Assembly (NCBI GenBank): GCA_030704615.1
Contig: CM060732.1
Location: forward strand, 25,420,001-25,484,000
DNA: 64,000 bases
Direction of reading: 5' to 3'
DNA from: Takakia lepidozioides
Taxonomy: Eukaryota > Streptophyta > Takakiopsida > Takakiales > Takakiaceae
Positions 44,418-55,545 of this stretch are shown here, piece after piece. Both the position numbers and the translations under genes were made by a program. Numbering within the stretch: position 1 is the stretch's first letter; every line of letters begins with the position of its first letter. The notes under the pieces were generated by a model, which was not told where the DNA came from, did no database searches, and saw nothing but the letters and a program-made list of their open reading frames with translations.

Positions 44418-45399
44418 CCCCTGATGTTCCAAGAGGCCATGTCAATCAACATGGGGGTGGAAGGCAATGCTGAGATGATCAATCTCATTTGATGATCAAT
44501 CTCATTTGATGGTCTCTGACTTAGACAATTGAAATTAACCCGCTTATCAGAAGGGATGAGGCTGTTTACCCAGATATAGAGGTTGGGAGGTGAGGGAGGT
44601 CTTCTCGAAATTTGAACCATGATGAGGTGGGAGATGTCCGATTGGGAATTTGAAAGGATCTGATTTGGGAGAGGGGGTATGGCAAAAATAGTGGGATTTG
44701 GGGGAAGTTTTTTGAAAAAGGCTGAGTTACGTGTGCTAAGGATGGGAAGGTCATAGAGGTCAGAGAGGCGAGGGAGGTCTGAGGGGGATGTACCTGCAGG
44801 CAGGCTTATAGCCGGGAGGGTTTTCTTGGCGGATTGCCTAGCATCAGCAGACAGGCGCATACATAGAACCCAACATCTCTTCCTATCCTTGGAGTCAGCC
44901 TGGAACAGAAAGAATGGCAGGGGCTGGGGGCTTACCTTAGAGAGAGGAGAACCCGCCTCGTGGGTGGCATTCAGCAGAGAGGCCGGGTGTGGGGAAGCCG
45001 TAGGGATGGAGAAATAGCTGATTTCCGCTTGAACTTCTTGGATGGAAGAGAGTAGATTGGCTATACTCCGATTGTCATCTGCAGAATTGGATCCTGATTT
45101 GGCTTACTTGGCCCCGAGGCTCCTGTCGGGGTGGGGCCTCCTCTTCTCTTGCCAGTGGCTACACCCCTGGGGAGCCACTTGAAGAAGATGATTAAGGGGG
45201 AAGCGGACGAATCCCTTTGAGGTGATCTCTTGTTCTCTGCAGGTCGTCTTGGTGGTTAATATCCGTCATGCGTTGGTCCAATAGCCTGGAGAGGAGGGTA
45301 AAGGCATTTGATAACACATCCTTTGCCCTAATGTGGGCTGGCTGCTTGCCCCATGGTTTCCCCAAACAGTCTTCCCTGATCCACCATGATTTGTCTGCC

Positions 45400-46189
45400 C
45401 GGGGAGGTCACTTCCAAAAATTTCCAACCGACGTGCAAAAAAATATAGGATGCAATTTATTCACAAAAGATAAAAATTAGAAAACATTTAAAAGTAATAA
45501 AGGGTACATTATATTGTGATAAGTGAATTTAAATTAATATAGGGTCCAAAATAATGATTGATTTTAAATTTTTCTTAAAACTAATATAGGGTTGAGATAA
45601 ATATCTATGAAAAATTCCAAAAATATATACATGTTCTTAGGGGAAAACTTAATACTTACAAAAAAATAGTGGCTAGGTAGGATTCAAAAAATGAGAAGGT
45701 AGGCAGGGAGCAGGTGGGGGATATCGCAACAACCTATTGATCTCCTAAATAGACCAACCACACTAGTTATGGTGTTATTAAACTACTTCTCAAAATCTAG
45801 AGGACAATTTAAATTCAAATATGATCATACTGACTGGGTAGATATAGATTCAATTATTAGTTCAGTCACTATGACTTTCGATAGAGCGCAAAACGTTTAT
45901 ACTTTGAATGCGGATGATGCGAATGTTTTAAATGAATTTATTTCAACCAAATAATAAATTCATTTGTTTTGTTTTAAAAAATCTTTTATTGTATTATTAA
46001 TATAGGGTGCCTAATATTTGTTTGAAACAAAAAATTACAATTAAAATAGCATGCCAAAAAATCACCATATTACAAAATTATGTAATTATAGGGTACTAAA
46101 AAATACCCAAAGTAAAAGTAATACCCCCCTACAAAATACCCATTTATCTCATGTGCCCTATACAAGTGATAGGGAGTGACTCCCCCCGG
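45400..46189. mobile_element. AT-rich TIR element inserted in LINE A ORF1
   Basis: LINE B at about 53500-53530 shows the uninterrupted ORF1 sequence (DIYHTPPGKSWWIRED). LINE A has about 790 extra bp there. The ends are CGGGGAGGTCACTTCC and, inverted, CCGGGGGGAGTCACTCCC; a weak 7-8-bp target repeat (GTCTGCC / GCTTGCC) flanks them. The interior is strikingly A/T-rich, unlike the LINE, with a recurrent TAATATAGGGT-type motif (about 45537, 45588, 46000; variants at 45496 and 46082). Superfamily unknown; an 8-bp duplication would suggest hAT-like, but the end sequences are not typical. Confidence 0.65.
45769..45954 (+). CDS. Small ORF inside the AT-rich element, unknown
   Basis: 61 codons from an ATG (MVLLNYFSKSRGQFKFKYDH... 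ending FISTK). Codon use is strongly A/T-ending, unlike every other gene in the window. It reads like ordinary protein (aromatic and acidic residues spaced evenly, NVYTLNADDANVLNEF near the end) rather than low complexity. No family is recognised. In sequence this A/T-rich, chance remains possible although 61 codons is long for it. Confidence 0.3.
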   Translation: MVLLNYFSKSRGQFKFKYDHTDWVDIDSIISSVTMTFDRAQNVYTLNADDANVLNEFISTK

Positions 46190-46812
46190 GCTTGCCTGGG
46201 AGGGGGGGGGGGGGTGGTAGATGTCTGCATCCTCCATCAAAGCCAACACCTGGGTGTTAGGCCTGCAGTTTAAATATGGGTGTTCTTCCACATACGCCCC
46301 CCAGGTGATAGTCGAGGATGGTGAAATGAGATAGCACGGTAGATGATTGGCAAAGAAATCCTAGATTTTAGCCATGAACATGCACTGAGGACTGCTGTTG
46401 GGGGGACATTTTTCAATAAAACTTAACACATCTTGATTGGTGATCCACAGAGATTCCAAATCATGTCTATCTTCAGATGTAATGAGGATTGAGGCTGGGG
46501 GGCCTATTTTGAAGATAATGGGGGTAACACAAGAGGCTTTGGGAGCCTCGTTGGTGACAAGACTGAGCAACCTGGCAGTACAAGGTCTTGGAAGGATTGT
46601 ATGGATTTTAGAACAATGGCCACCACCGGACTGCCTGCAATAGCTGAAGGAGAGAGCTTCATAGCGGGGTCCGCCTCTGGGGAGAATGGAGCTGAGGGAG
46701 GTGGAGGGAGACTGGAGGTCTGCGCATTGACGAGGGGGGGGGGACACTTCTGGGCGATAGGAGGGGCAATCAGTGAGCAGCTAGCCGCCAAATGCATCAA
46801 CGCCCTCAATGG

Positions 46813-47635
46813 TTATGTAGGCCTTTGTCGAAACCCCGTCGATTCGATGAAGTCTTTTGGGAACATAAAAAACGAGCTCTCTCCATTCGTCGTAAAAGGA
46901 TCCCCAATAAGCGGTCCGAATAACGAGTGTTTTTCTCCAGTCGAAATATTGGCAACACTGTAAATTGCAACATTGTTTGCTGCTGACTTCTCGAACTGCC
47001 TGCAGAGAGAGGCGAGCATTTATCTTTTTGGAATCGTCTTTTTTTGGATCTTTTTTGGTCTGTTGAAATGCCGGTATGCTGCTTTTTTCACACCTTTCTC
47101 GTTGTGACCAATATCTGTTTGTTCCCGGCTATTGATGAACCTATGAAGCTCGTGTGACAATGTCCTGCCACTATCAATCAACCGAGTCTGCGTCAATGGC
47201 CAGTTCACGAGACACATGAGATTGGTCGAACCGCCATTCAAAATCCTTGTAACGAGCACCCCGACAACTTTCTCACAAAGTATCACCTCGTCAGGATGAC
47301 ATGCTTGAATTCTGCCCTCGTACAAAGCACTTTGTTCATCTCCAAGGAGAATACACAATTTATTTCTCCAACTGTCTCTACCCATAGCAACATCGTTATT
47401 CGGAGACGGCCTTGACATGTCAGATTCAATTTTGTTCATTGAATTTTGGAAGGGAATCAACCGCAAATGTCAATTCGACCTCTGAGAACTGAGGATCCTC
47501 ATTGTTGGTGTTGGTGTCAGTCCCAGTATCTTTCTGAATTTGCACCACATCCCAAACGACAGGTGTTCCGATTGCTTCTCCCAAAGAGTCCGCATACATG
47601 TGTGGATATGGCAACGACACAGAAGAATGTATCAA
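46813..47635 (-). pseudogene. Unidentified, probably element-derived gene remnant with Cys-rich motif
   Basis: Three collinear minus-strand pieces: 47635-47426 (LPYPHMYADSLGEAIGTPVV..., acidic), 47466-47020 (a 148-codon frame with RNKLCILLGDEQSALYEGRI and ACHPDEVILCEKVVGVLVTR), and, after a likely acceptor (CTCTCTCTGCAG near 46998), SKQCCNLQCCQYFDWRKTLV to about 46813. The paired Cys followed by an aromatic and WR-type sequence recalls zinc-binding N-termini of some plant transposase-like proteins, but I cannot name the family. The gene is cut off at the left by LINE A, so the LINE inserted into it or was joined to it later. Confidence 0.45.
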
Positions 47636-47639
47636 GTTA

Positions 47640-48770
47640 TTTTACCACTAGTGTGAAGTTGGCTAGGAAATAGCTAGCTTTTATATATTGACATTTGGGA
47701 TTGACCCAAGTGTCAATCCAGGGGCCAATACATGTTTGGGCACCTGGCGTTGTTATCCTCACGACAGATCGCGGTGGGCTCATCTTTCTCGAGTTGAGCC
47801 TCACCGCGTCTAGCTATGGCGCCGTTGTGTGGATTCCCCATGGCGTGGGGTGCACTTGGCTCGACTTAATATATGAGTGATGTTTTCATGTGCAAGTATA
47901 TAAGTTTGAGAGAGCTTGTGTGCTTGTATCATTACTTTCTTTATCACTCGAGAAAGATGAGCTCGAGTCTGTGAGTGCCAGGTTCGAGTTAGTTGTAGCA
48001 CTTGTGTTTTCAGATCATGAGAAGCGGTTCAGCCTAGAGTGCAGGGATCCGTGCATGAGCTATCCAAACGGATAGAGTGCAAAGGCGAACAGGTTGCAGG
48101 TTTGCAATGGATAGAGAGGCGGTCAGTGTTGCATAACTCAACGCTATGGCAACCAAGTTTGGGCTTCTAGTGTGAAGCGGAGGAGATGTTGGCCACGAGT
48201 GGGCGAACTGGTGGTCGTCTTCTTTAGTTGCAGGCCGAGTTAGGAGCTGCAAAAATGTAGGCTGCGCATGGGAAACTAGCATGTTGCAGGTTAGAGATGA
48301 TATGATCAGCTCCAGGTATTTCTGCCCGAAACTAGCTGTTGTGGGTAGATGAGGAGTAGCCGAATGGTGGAGTTGCGAGGGGATGCATCGCAGCCCGTTG
48401 GGAGCTTCAACTCCAAGCTCATGAAGAGGTATGAGTGAAGAGAGGGGGCTGGTCCCTCTTGTGTGCAAAGCAGTGCACTTGTGAAGCAAGTGCTGAGTTG
48501 GAGTTTCAATCTGAAACTCAGCAGTGTAAGGGCTCTTGGAGTGGCAAGAGCGGGGCTGGAAGGGCAGCAGCGAGGCGTCCTAGAGCCAGGGGATGTGCAG
48601 TAGAACTACAGGTACACCAAGGTTGTAAATGTGTGTATTTTCAGATTTATTTTTGTAAGCTTCATGGAGAAAATGGAGCTTGCTGTAGTTTAGCAACATG
48701 TGGATGAACACCAAATTTTAGGTTAGCAGAGAGGTCAAGTAGTGGTTAATCCAAACCACTCGATGCTCAT
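47640..48770. other. Gene-free stretch
   Basis: It contains a hairpin of TGACATTTGGG / CCCAAGTGTCA type at about 47689-47715 and an AGTATATAAG motif at about 47895-47904. These could be parts of an unidentified LTR or promoter. No coding motif was seen. Confidence 0.35.
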
Positions 48771-49548
48771 TTGCTGCCTGATCCTCGCAATATCTTTGTC
48801 AGAATCCTAGAGTATCTCTGGGCTCCAGGAGGAAAAAATTGGACCTACTTTGTCCCCATGGCATCAATCTGGGAAAAGGAAAACTCTGATGTCATGCACA
48901 CTCACCCTCCCAAGTTCATTGCTTTAGGAAAAATGCTCTCCGTTGTGCAGGACTGCCGTGACATTAAGGTCAAGCAAGAGGTTGGTACCTCCAGCACAGT
49001 AGTGGACCTTTCGGACTCCTCTGAGGAGGACGTTTCGGAAATTGAGGCTCCCCATCCTCCAGCGTTTCCCCACGACAATGAGGTGTAGGAGATATGCAGT
49101 GTCATCCCAAGATTGAAATCCATGTCAGGAATGCCTGGTTACAAGAGTGAAAGAAGAGGTATTCCATGGGACACTATCAGTATTCAGCAGGTGAAAGTTC
49201 GTCCCACCTACCTTCGATGGTGACATTGTGTTCAAGCTTCCTCCACATCTACGAGTTGGTGGCCTGGCTAGGCTAATGGCTGGAATGGATAAGAAACATG
49301 TTGGGCACCCATGGTGAAGAACAAAACTAACAAACATTCAAAATCGTGACAAATTGACATTCAGGAGGACTGTGTGCAATGGCCACCTCAGGTGCAAGAA
49401 CTTGAGATGCCAGCATTTCTTCATGTCTGGTGTTCACAACCAAAGTGAGTGGGATGGTGTTGCTGAAAATCCTTTCCAACCTGGCATACCTCCTCCTCCC
49501 AACAACACTTTCATGTGCAAGTTCTGTAAAATGTTGCAGAAGCCATAG
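48771..49548 (+). pseudogene. Element-derived zinc-binding protein remnant
   Basis: First frame (48771-49088): FVRILEYLWAPGGKNWTYFV, an acidic segment DLSDSSEEDVSEIEAPHPP, then stop. Separate frames follow with DGDIVFKLPPHLRVGGLARL (about 49210) and KLTFRRTVCNGHLRCKNLRC, NQSEWDGVAENPF and MCKFCKMLQKP (49342-49548). The CxHLRCxNxxC ... CKxCK arrangement suggests a zinc-binding domain, and the style is that of N-terminal parts of large plant transposase-like proteins. Frameshifts separate the parts, and nothing continues past 49548, where a T-run begins. The family is not identified. Confidence 0.45.
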
Positions 49549-50545
49549 CTCGTCGGCAGCAGGTGCAGTTTTTTTTTTTTTTTTTTTTTCACTCTTCCTG
49601 TTCGCGGCCTTCCGTGGCTCTAACCGCCACTACTCCTCACGACCCACCCTAGGCACTCGTTGGCCACGGGCTGCCCAGTGATACCCCGTGGTACCACTCC
49701 CACGAGCCTTCACGGCCCGCCATCCCCACGATCTGGTCACTGTGCCCACCCGTTGTGTCCGCACCACGACTTCCAACGGTCACGGTCAACCATCACGACC
49801 TGGGCTCGTGGTATCTCATGATACCGCCCCAACAGCCCATCACGGCCACTATTCCTTGCGTTCCCTGGAACTCCCAACGAGTTCCCATGCGTTCCCGAGG
49901 CGTTCCCGACGTTCCTAGCTCTTCTTGATGGGGAGGCTGGGCTCTGAAGAACATCCCTGCAAGTAATCTTTTTTGGTTTTCAGCCCAATTCTTAACTATG
50001 GGGGAGACCAGCCTGCAGGTAATTCTTTTGGACAGAATGTTGTTGGGGCCTATATGTACCTCTATTTGCTCCATTTTTGAACCTTCAGCGAATGGTGTGG
50101 TTTCCTGAGGTGGTTCCATTCGGAGGAATGGCTGGTGGACGTAAGGAGGCACTAGTGGACCCTGTGGAGGCTTGCATGGGGCCTTGGAGGCCAAGTTTCA
50201 TGAGCTCTTGGAGGGCGGTTTGAGGAGTGTCTACAGGATGCTCTCATGGTCATGCAAGTGAGAGAAGAGAGGAAAAAAAGAGGGTGTTGGGATGAGAGCG
50301 TGCTGGGGATAGGCATTGCTTTAGCTTCCCTTCCTCGTAGCTTTCCACCTTCTCTGTAAGCCGAGACCTTTCCGTAGGTGGAGGCAAGAGTCAGTCCGGG
50401 TTTGGGCTGGGTTGCAGGAGCGACACTGTGGAGAGATTTTTGGTGTGGGGGAGTTGTTGTTTTCATTCTTGTGTTTGGATCCCCTCCACACCTGCATGCT
50501 TGATTGTGCGTCATGCTAGTTTTGTGTGGGTGCTTGATTTTATAG
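49549..50545. other. Gene-free stretch
   Basis: A run of about 20 T at 49569-49589 is followed by a CAC/GTG-rich segment with repeated CCACGA and GTTCCC phrases (49620-49920). No coding region is supported. Confidence 0.4.
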
Positions 50546-51326
50546 GTGGTTGACTCGGGCTTGATCGCCGATCCAACCCTAGAGCATGTTGTCGATGGTG
50601 AGGCTGGGTTGATGACCAATCAGACCATCTTTGTTTCTCCTGTGGTGAGGTTGGAGGTGTATGACCAGCCAACCATAAGAGCGCCTGCGGTGGATGCAGG
50701 TGCAGGTGCAGGCTATGTTAGGAACCTAGTATTCCGAACCATAAGCCACTTCAGGTTCTCTACCCGGATACATTGTGGAGAGGGGGTTAGAGACACGTTC
50801 ATGACCGGTTGAGTGTCAGTTTGTCAACACGGAGGTGCCACTAGTTGCTGGGGAAAGTGCCGGTACGAGCACTAGCGATACTAGCGGGTATACGAGACGG
50901 GGTGTACGGTTTAGGCCACCTTCACCTCCTGTGTCTTCTACGGAAGGTTCTGATTCGGATTGTGAATCAGGAGAACTCACACCGGCGGTGCAAGTTGTTT
51001 CCTTGTCATTATTGTGGGACACAATGGAGGAGATGTATGGAGCCACCAAGGGGCCACGTAGGTACTCTGGGGCGGTGGGCACCATTGAGTTGGATGATTT
51101 TATCCAAGAGTTTGATAGTTGGTGTGACTTGCAGCAAATACGCAATCCACAACTGTTTACGCCTTTCATGGCATGGAAGGGGTTGTTTCAGCACCTTGAG
51201 GGACCGCCCATGGATGATTACCATGAGTTTAGGCAGGGGCACGATGTTGAGATCGAGGAGTGGAGGATGTACTGGTCACCCGACTATGTCTCCATCACTA
51301 GAGGCACTAGAGGCACAAGGTCATAA
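50546..51326 (+). pseudogene. gag-like retroelement ORF fragment
   Basis: The first frame (50546-50812) is interrupted by TGA. A second frame gives a Ser/Thr-rich linker (FRPPSPPVSSTEGSDSDCES) and then a compact domain with GAVGTIELDDFIQEFDSWC, LQQIRNPQLFTPFMAWKGLF and EGPPMDDYHEF (50835-51250). The tryptophan/phenylalanine spacing (DDFIxxFDxWC ... FxxWKGLFxxLEGPP) is like the capsid domain of retrotransposon gag. No protease or RT follows, and no LTR is recognised. Confidence 0.5.
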
Positions 51327-51701
51327 ATATGGAAAATGCGGACATCTGTCGTCGATAACGTCCTCTGCTTGTGATCCGTCATGATACGTTTAGCCCCTTC
51401 GTACTGCATCCCTCATGAGAGCCTTCACAAGTTTAGTTCGTTAAAGGAACCCATGGGTAACATGGGCACGAAAATGGTGGAAGCTTATGCACATGGGGGC
51501 GTGTATTGCAGATTTTGTATCGGACGATGGGACTATTTATGTGACCAAGTATAGCGGCTTGCATCCGTCGTGCATAAGTTGTGGAAAATGGTGCAGAATC
51601 TGAAGAAACCCAGCTTTGTGATGGATCCACATGGTATTATATAAGGGATGGCAGCACAAAAAAGCAATTCGAGTCGTCACGGAACACCATCCAGTCGTAA
51701 G
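51327..51701. other. Short unassigned stretch
   Basis: One frame shows a VYCRFC pair near 51510, possibly a zinc-finger relic continuing the gag-like region; too little for a call. Confidence 0.3.
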
Positions 51702-51849
51702 GTCCTCAAACATCCACACGCACCTGCTAAATGCAGATGTCTGAGCCACGACGGGAGTAGGTGCAGAATCGGTACATTGTCGCATCTGCCAGGAGACGGA
51801 CCAGGCTGAGACAATTGCATCTGCAAATGCGTGTGGATGTTTGAGGTCC
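51702..51849. mobile_element. Fold-back MITE of 148 bp
   Basis: The left arm begins GGTCCTCAAACATCCACACG and ends AAATGCAGATG. The right arm (51818-51849) is its inverse, CATCTGCAAATGCGTGTGGA through TTTGAGGTCC, with a 7-bp bulge and one mismatch near the tip. The short centre is unpaired. There is no ORF. No clear target duplication was seen. Confidence 0.65.
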
Positions 51850-52340
51850 GTTGTGTCGCGAGTCTGTTCACAGTGGGTCCGCTGGCCCGTCAGTGCTCCG
51901 GATATTCCCCTTATCGCGTGCATAACAGTCAGTTTGGAGGTGGTCTGCTGGAAGTCCGTCTGTTGGGATATCAGTCTGTTGCACTTGTGAATTTGTCAGT
52001 CTGTTGTGTCGGAAGTCTGTTGCACTAAGTCTGTTTGACTTCTTATTTTCCCTCCGGTCAGTCTTTTGGCTTGTTCTCCCGCCAGTCTGGCGAAACGTCC
52101 GTCTGCTGGACAGTTCTCCTCTATGGATATCAATCTGTTGGACTGTGCATACATCAGTCTGTTGTGCCGCGAGTGTATTCGCAATGGGTGTGTTCGACTT
52201 TCCTGTTCTCCCCTTACTCTCTTTTGTCTTCATTCCGCTGCCAGGGAAGTGCCTCTAATATGAAGCTGCTTCGCCTCAGCAAAGCGAATAGTCCGCTAGA
52301 CTGGCGGTCCGCTGGACTCTCGGCCCGATGGGAAATGAGT
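51850..52340 (+). repeat. CAGTCTGTTG-type motif cluster, left flank of Mutator-like region
   Basis: About fifteen copies of (C)AGTCTGTTG / GTCCGCTGG variants, for example near 51878, 51926, 51944, 51957, 51974, 51997, 52015, 52060, 52084, 52113 and 52157. The same motif is found in the introns of the transposase gene and in the coding exon of the convergent gene. Confidence 0.75.
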
Positions 52341-52826
52341 CTGCTGCACTTGCGAGGACCGTGGATGAATTTAGTACGATGCGTTCGTTCGGTGGACGTA
52401 TTCAATGCAATGACGGCGGATAGTTGGCGCCTGTGAAATCGCAACACATTGGCAGTGCCATGCCCGCTTTCCCCCTTCTACTTCTACTTTCTTCTCATGT
52501 TCCCTGTGCAATCGACTCCATTCTCTTCGCGCCTGTTTCTTCGCACAGTTTTGCACTGTTTTGTTTTCCTCTTTGCGTTTCCATCACCGTAACGAAAGAC
52601 GACCGTTCTTCCCCAGGTGTGGAGAGTCGCGGTGAGCCGCGAAGCGTCGCAAACACGCTTGCCTTCATAACAACTCAAAGTTCATCGGCTCGGTGAGGTT
52701 CTCACTTGCTGCGGTGTTTCCATTCCATTCTGTGTCCTCTTCTTGCTTAGGGTGAGTCTTTTCATAGGACTTCTATCTGTCGCTCTATCGCTCATTTACC
52801 TTGCACCTTCGTTTCATTCTGCAGCG

Positions 52827-53060
52827 ATGGAGGATGCTTGTGAAAAGGGTGGAGCGGACTGGGTGGATTTTGTGCACCAAACCAAACTGAAGAAGGAGCG
52901 AAGGTACTGGTACGCACCAGACGAGTTTGATCATAAAATAGTGGAAGCATTTGTAGACCTCCGCGCCCGGAAGCCCAAAAACTCGAATTGGCAGAAGGAC
53001 AAGCTCTTTTGTCCCTTCTGTGAAGAGGTTATCAAGGACAAGATCCAACTAAAGAGCTAA
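52827..53060 (+). pseudogene. 5' exon of a Mutator-region gene, cut by the inversion breakpoint
   Basis: ATG 52827 (just after a CTGCAG acceptor-like site) encodes MEDACEKGGADWVDFVHQTK, then RYWYAPDEFDHKIVEAFVDL and KLFCPFCEEVIKDK. This is an N-terminal domain with a CxxC pair that lacks its expected His partners. The frame stops within four codons at the junction with inverted LINE B (53060/53061), so the exon is truncated. As it stands it precedes the transposase, but if the inferred inversion is undone it lies upstream of, and in line with, the 58992-61664 gene. The 490 bp before it carry no gene; a run of motif repeats lies further left. Confidence 0.55.
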
Positions 53061-55160
53061 CTTCCAGAGGAGCAGCAGGAGGGGAAGGGGGGGTCGGGGT
53101 GGTTGCTGGGATGGAAAACGAGCTGATTGCTGCTTGGACCTCCTGGATGGAGGGCAGATGAGAGGCTCTGCTTTGTGCAATCGCTGCAGGCTGGACGAGG
53201 AAGTCGCCAGGTTGAGCCAGAGCCTGATTGTTCCCGGGAGCAGCCCCACCTCCATCATCAGCCACGGGCTGCACACCAGTTGAACCACTTGAGGAAGAGG
53301 ATCTGGAGGGGTTAGGACGGATCCCCCTTGAGGTGATCCCTCGTTCTTTGTAGGTCATCCCTATGGTTAGCCTCCTCCATGTGCTGGTCAATCAACCTTG
53401 AAAGAAGGAAAAAAGCATTTGAAAGCAGATCCTTTGCCTTGATGTGCGCCAGCTGCTTTCCCCATGGCTTGTTCAAATAGTCTTCCCTGATCCACCAAGA
53501 CTTTCCAGGGGGAGTGTGATAGATGTCCGCATCCTCCATTAGAGCCAACACATTAGTGTTTGGCTTGCAGTTCAAATACGGGTGCTCTTCAACGTACGCC
53601 CCCCAGGTAATGACTGAGGAGGGAGCAATAAGATAGCACGACATGTGATTGGAGAAGAAGTCTTGGATTTTGGCCATAAGCATACATTGCCAGCTGCTGT
53701 TGGGGGGACACTTTTCAATAAAGCTCAAGACATCCTGATTGGTTATCCAACGGGACTCCAGCCGGGGGACCTATCTTGAAGACAATTGGCGTGACACAAG
53801 AGGCTTTGGGGGCATCATTGGTAGATACGATAGAGCACCCGACAGTACCAGATCTGGAAAGGATTTAATTGACTTTAGCACTACTCCCACCACGTGGTTA
53901 CCTGCGATTGCTGAAGGCACCAGTTGCTTGGGGGGATCGCACACTGTAGTGTCTTGAACCGGAGGAGAAGGACTCTCATGGCAATTTGCTTGCACAGTTA
54001 CAGGGCGGGGGGGGCATTTCAACACAATTAGGGACTGACATTGAGAAGTTGGCCTCTAGATGCATTGGGTCCATAGGATCTTTTTGTTTTTTTGCAATGT
54101 GAACCGGGCTAAACTGGAGCATATCTGCTGATAGAGAAAGGGGAGGAGACAGAAGTGAGAGGGGGAGAAATGGAGGGACAGGGGGAGGGGGAGGGGTAGG
54201 CGGGGTAGGGTTGAGGAGACCAAATTGAACTGATCATTGGAGGAGGGGTGGACATTATGCAAAACACTAGGGGATCTTTTCCTTTTGGAAAGGGGGCAGT
54301 TGATTTTGATGTGACCGTGCTTGCCAAAGCCGAAGCAGGCTGAATAAGAGGCGTCCTCTATCATCCTAATTGTGTAGTAGTTCCCTTCCAAGTCAATTGG
54401 CAGACGCACATAATCTGGCAGAACCGCCTCATAAGGCATCATGAGCACCATTTTGGGGCATCCGTTTTCATTCATCTTGGTAACAATGGTGGCAGATTTC
54501 CACGCCGGGTTTTTCCGAAGGGTATCAGTATTCATGAGGGGATCAGAGACACCCAGACAGCCTAGGTAAGAGCCAAAATGATTGGCTATGTATGGCAAGT
54601 TGACCAGATACTAATCCGGGATAAACGGAATGGAAACAATTCTAGGACCCCACAACTTGTCGTTTTTTGTTTCTGAGCTTGGAGGACCACGGGAAAATAT
54701 TCACGTTAAATCCCCTTTGATGCGGGTTGAACTACAGGGCCTTAGCTGCTGCTATAAGAGATTCAAACATGATAGAAAAGAAACCTCCCCCTTTGGCTAT
54801 GCAGAAGTGATGCGTGAGGTCGCCCTGACCCCCAAAGTAGCGAGTTGCCCAATCTCTTACATAAGAACACGACACCTTCCTTCCAGGGAAATGTAGCAAG
54901 ATACCAGATTCTTCCATACCTATGATTTTGCTGTGCAGATCCGGGATGTCCAACTTGATGAGGGGGAGATCGTTGTTCATAGATTCTTGCTCTTCGATGT
55001 GGTCATGGCTGAACTCCTCTTCCTCCTGCTCTGGCGCGGAGAGGAACTGCACCGGAACGGATGAGGACCCTACCTCCTTGGGAAGGACGGGGGGGGGGGG
55101 GGTCGGGGAGTGGCTTTGGTCTGTAAATTTGCCGAGTTCCTGCGAAATTTCTAATTGTTA
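53061..55160 (-). mobile_element. LINE B, 5' part (ORF1), inverted
   Basis: Minus strand from about 55160: Pro/Glu-rich N-terminus, a DUF4283-like region (ILLHFPGRKVSCSYVRDWAT, GGGFFSIMFESLIAAAKAL), a second half in another frame (PYIANHFGSYLGCLGVSDPL, ENGCPKMVLMMPYEAVLPDY), and a CCHC knuckle with one Cys lost (CFGFGKHGHIKINC). Next come the linker, VLSFIEKCPPNSSWQCM, TWGAYVEEHPYLNCKPNTNV, WWIREDYLNKPWGKQ and SIQEVQAAISSFSIP. It ends at 53061 in mid-ORF1 with no ORF2. The point where it stops equals, to within a few bases, the point where LINE B resumes at 61668. The right boundary is uncertain (55150-55250). Confidence 0.85.
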
Positions 55161-55419
55161 CGTTGTGAAATTTCAACCTGTTTTAGTGTTATTTGATATA
55201 ACTCCCCAATTATTATCCAGGTTTGACTATATATGTTAGTGCCTCTCATTTTAAGATAATAGGGTCTTCAATGGGCACGTGCAATGTGGCCGGTGGGCCC
55301 CGCGCACGGACGCCTGGCTCCCAGCACCCCCCCGCCCCGCCCCCGCTACGCGCGGTCGCCCAGCAGCGGGCGCGGTTGCAGCAACCGCGCCCGCGCCCCC
55401 GTCCGCCGCGCGGCCAGTC

Positions 55420-55545
55420 CCCCGCCCATGAGTCCGCTGCCTCTAGTCTGCCAGTCCGCTGTTGGCCAGTCGGCTGCCCAACAGTCTGCCAGTCCGCTGG
55501 CCAGTCCCCTGCCATCCAGTCCGCTGACGGCGCAGGATCGCCACC
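55420..55545 (+). repeat. CAGTCCGCTG motif cluster in first transposase intron or leader
   Basis: GAGTCCGCTG, CAGTCCGCTG, CAGTCGGCTG, CAGTCTGCCAGTCCGCTGG and CCAGTCCGCTG occur within about 110 bp, inside G/C-rich sequence ending at a TTGTATAG acceptor (55730). Confidence 0.75.

Larger units (their letters stand above)
44418..46803 (-). mobile_element. LINE A, 5' part: ORF1 and first codons of ORF2
   Basis: Minus strand. From about 46803: ORF1 central part (ALMHLAASCSLIAPPIAQKC), VLSFIEKCPPNSSPQCMF, TWGAYVEEHPYLNCRPNTQV and LALMEDADIYH; an interruption by the AT-rich insert; then WWIRED-type sequence, the coiled region near 45250, SIQEVQAEISYFSIP and VLCMRLSADARQSAKKTL; and ORF2 beginning MLIDMASWNIRGL near 44460-44425. 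LINE identity then stops. The next LINE positions (about 334 bp of endonuclease) are missing, and the rest resumes at 34689 in the same orientation. It is closely related to LINE B. Frames are broken in several places. Confidence 0.85.

Noticed and set aside
44930-44970. Short intron in LINE ORF1 (AAG/GTAAGC to TTCTGTTCCAG/GC)
   Set aside because: The frame reads straight through in LINE A, and about 40 bp is too short for a plant intron.
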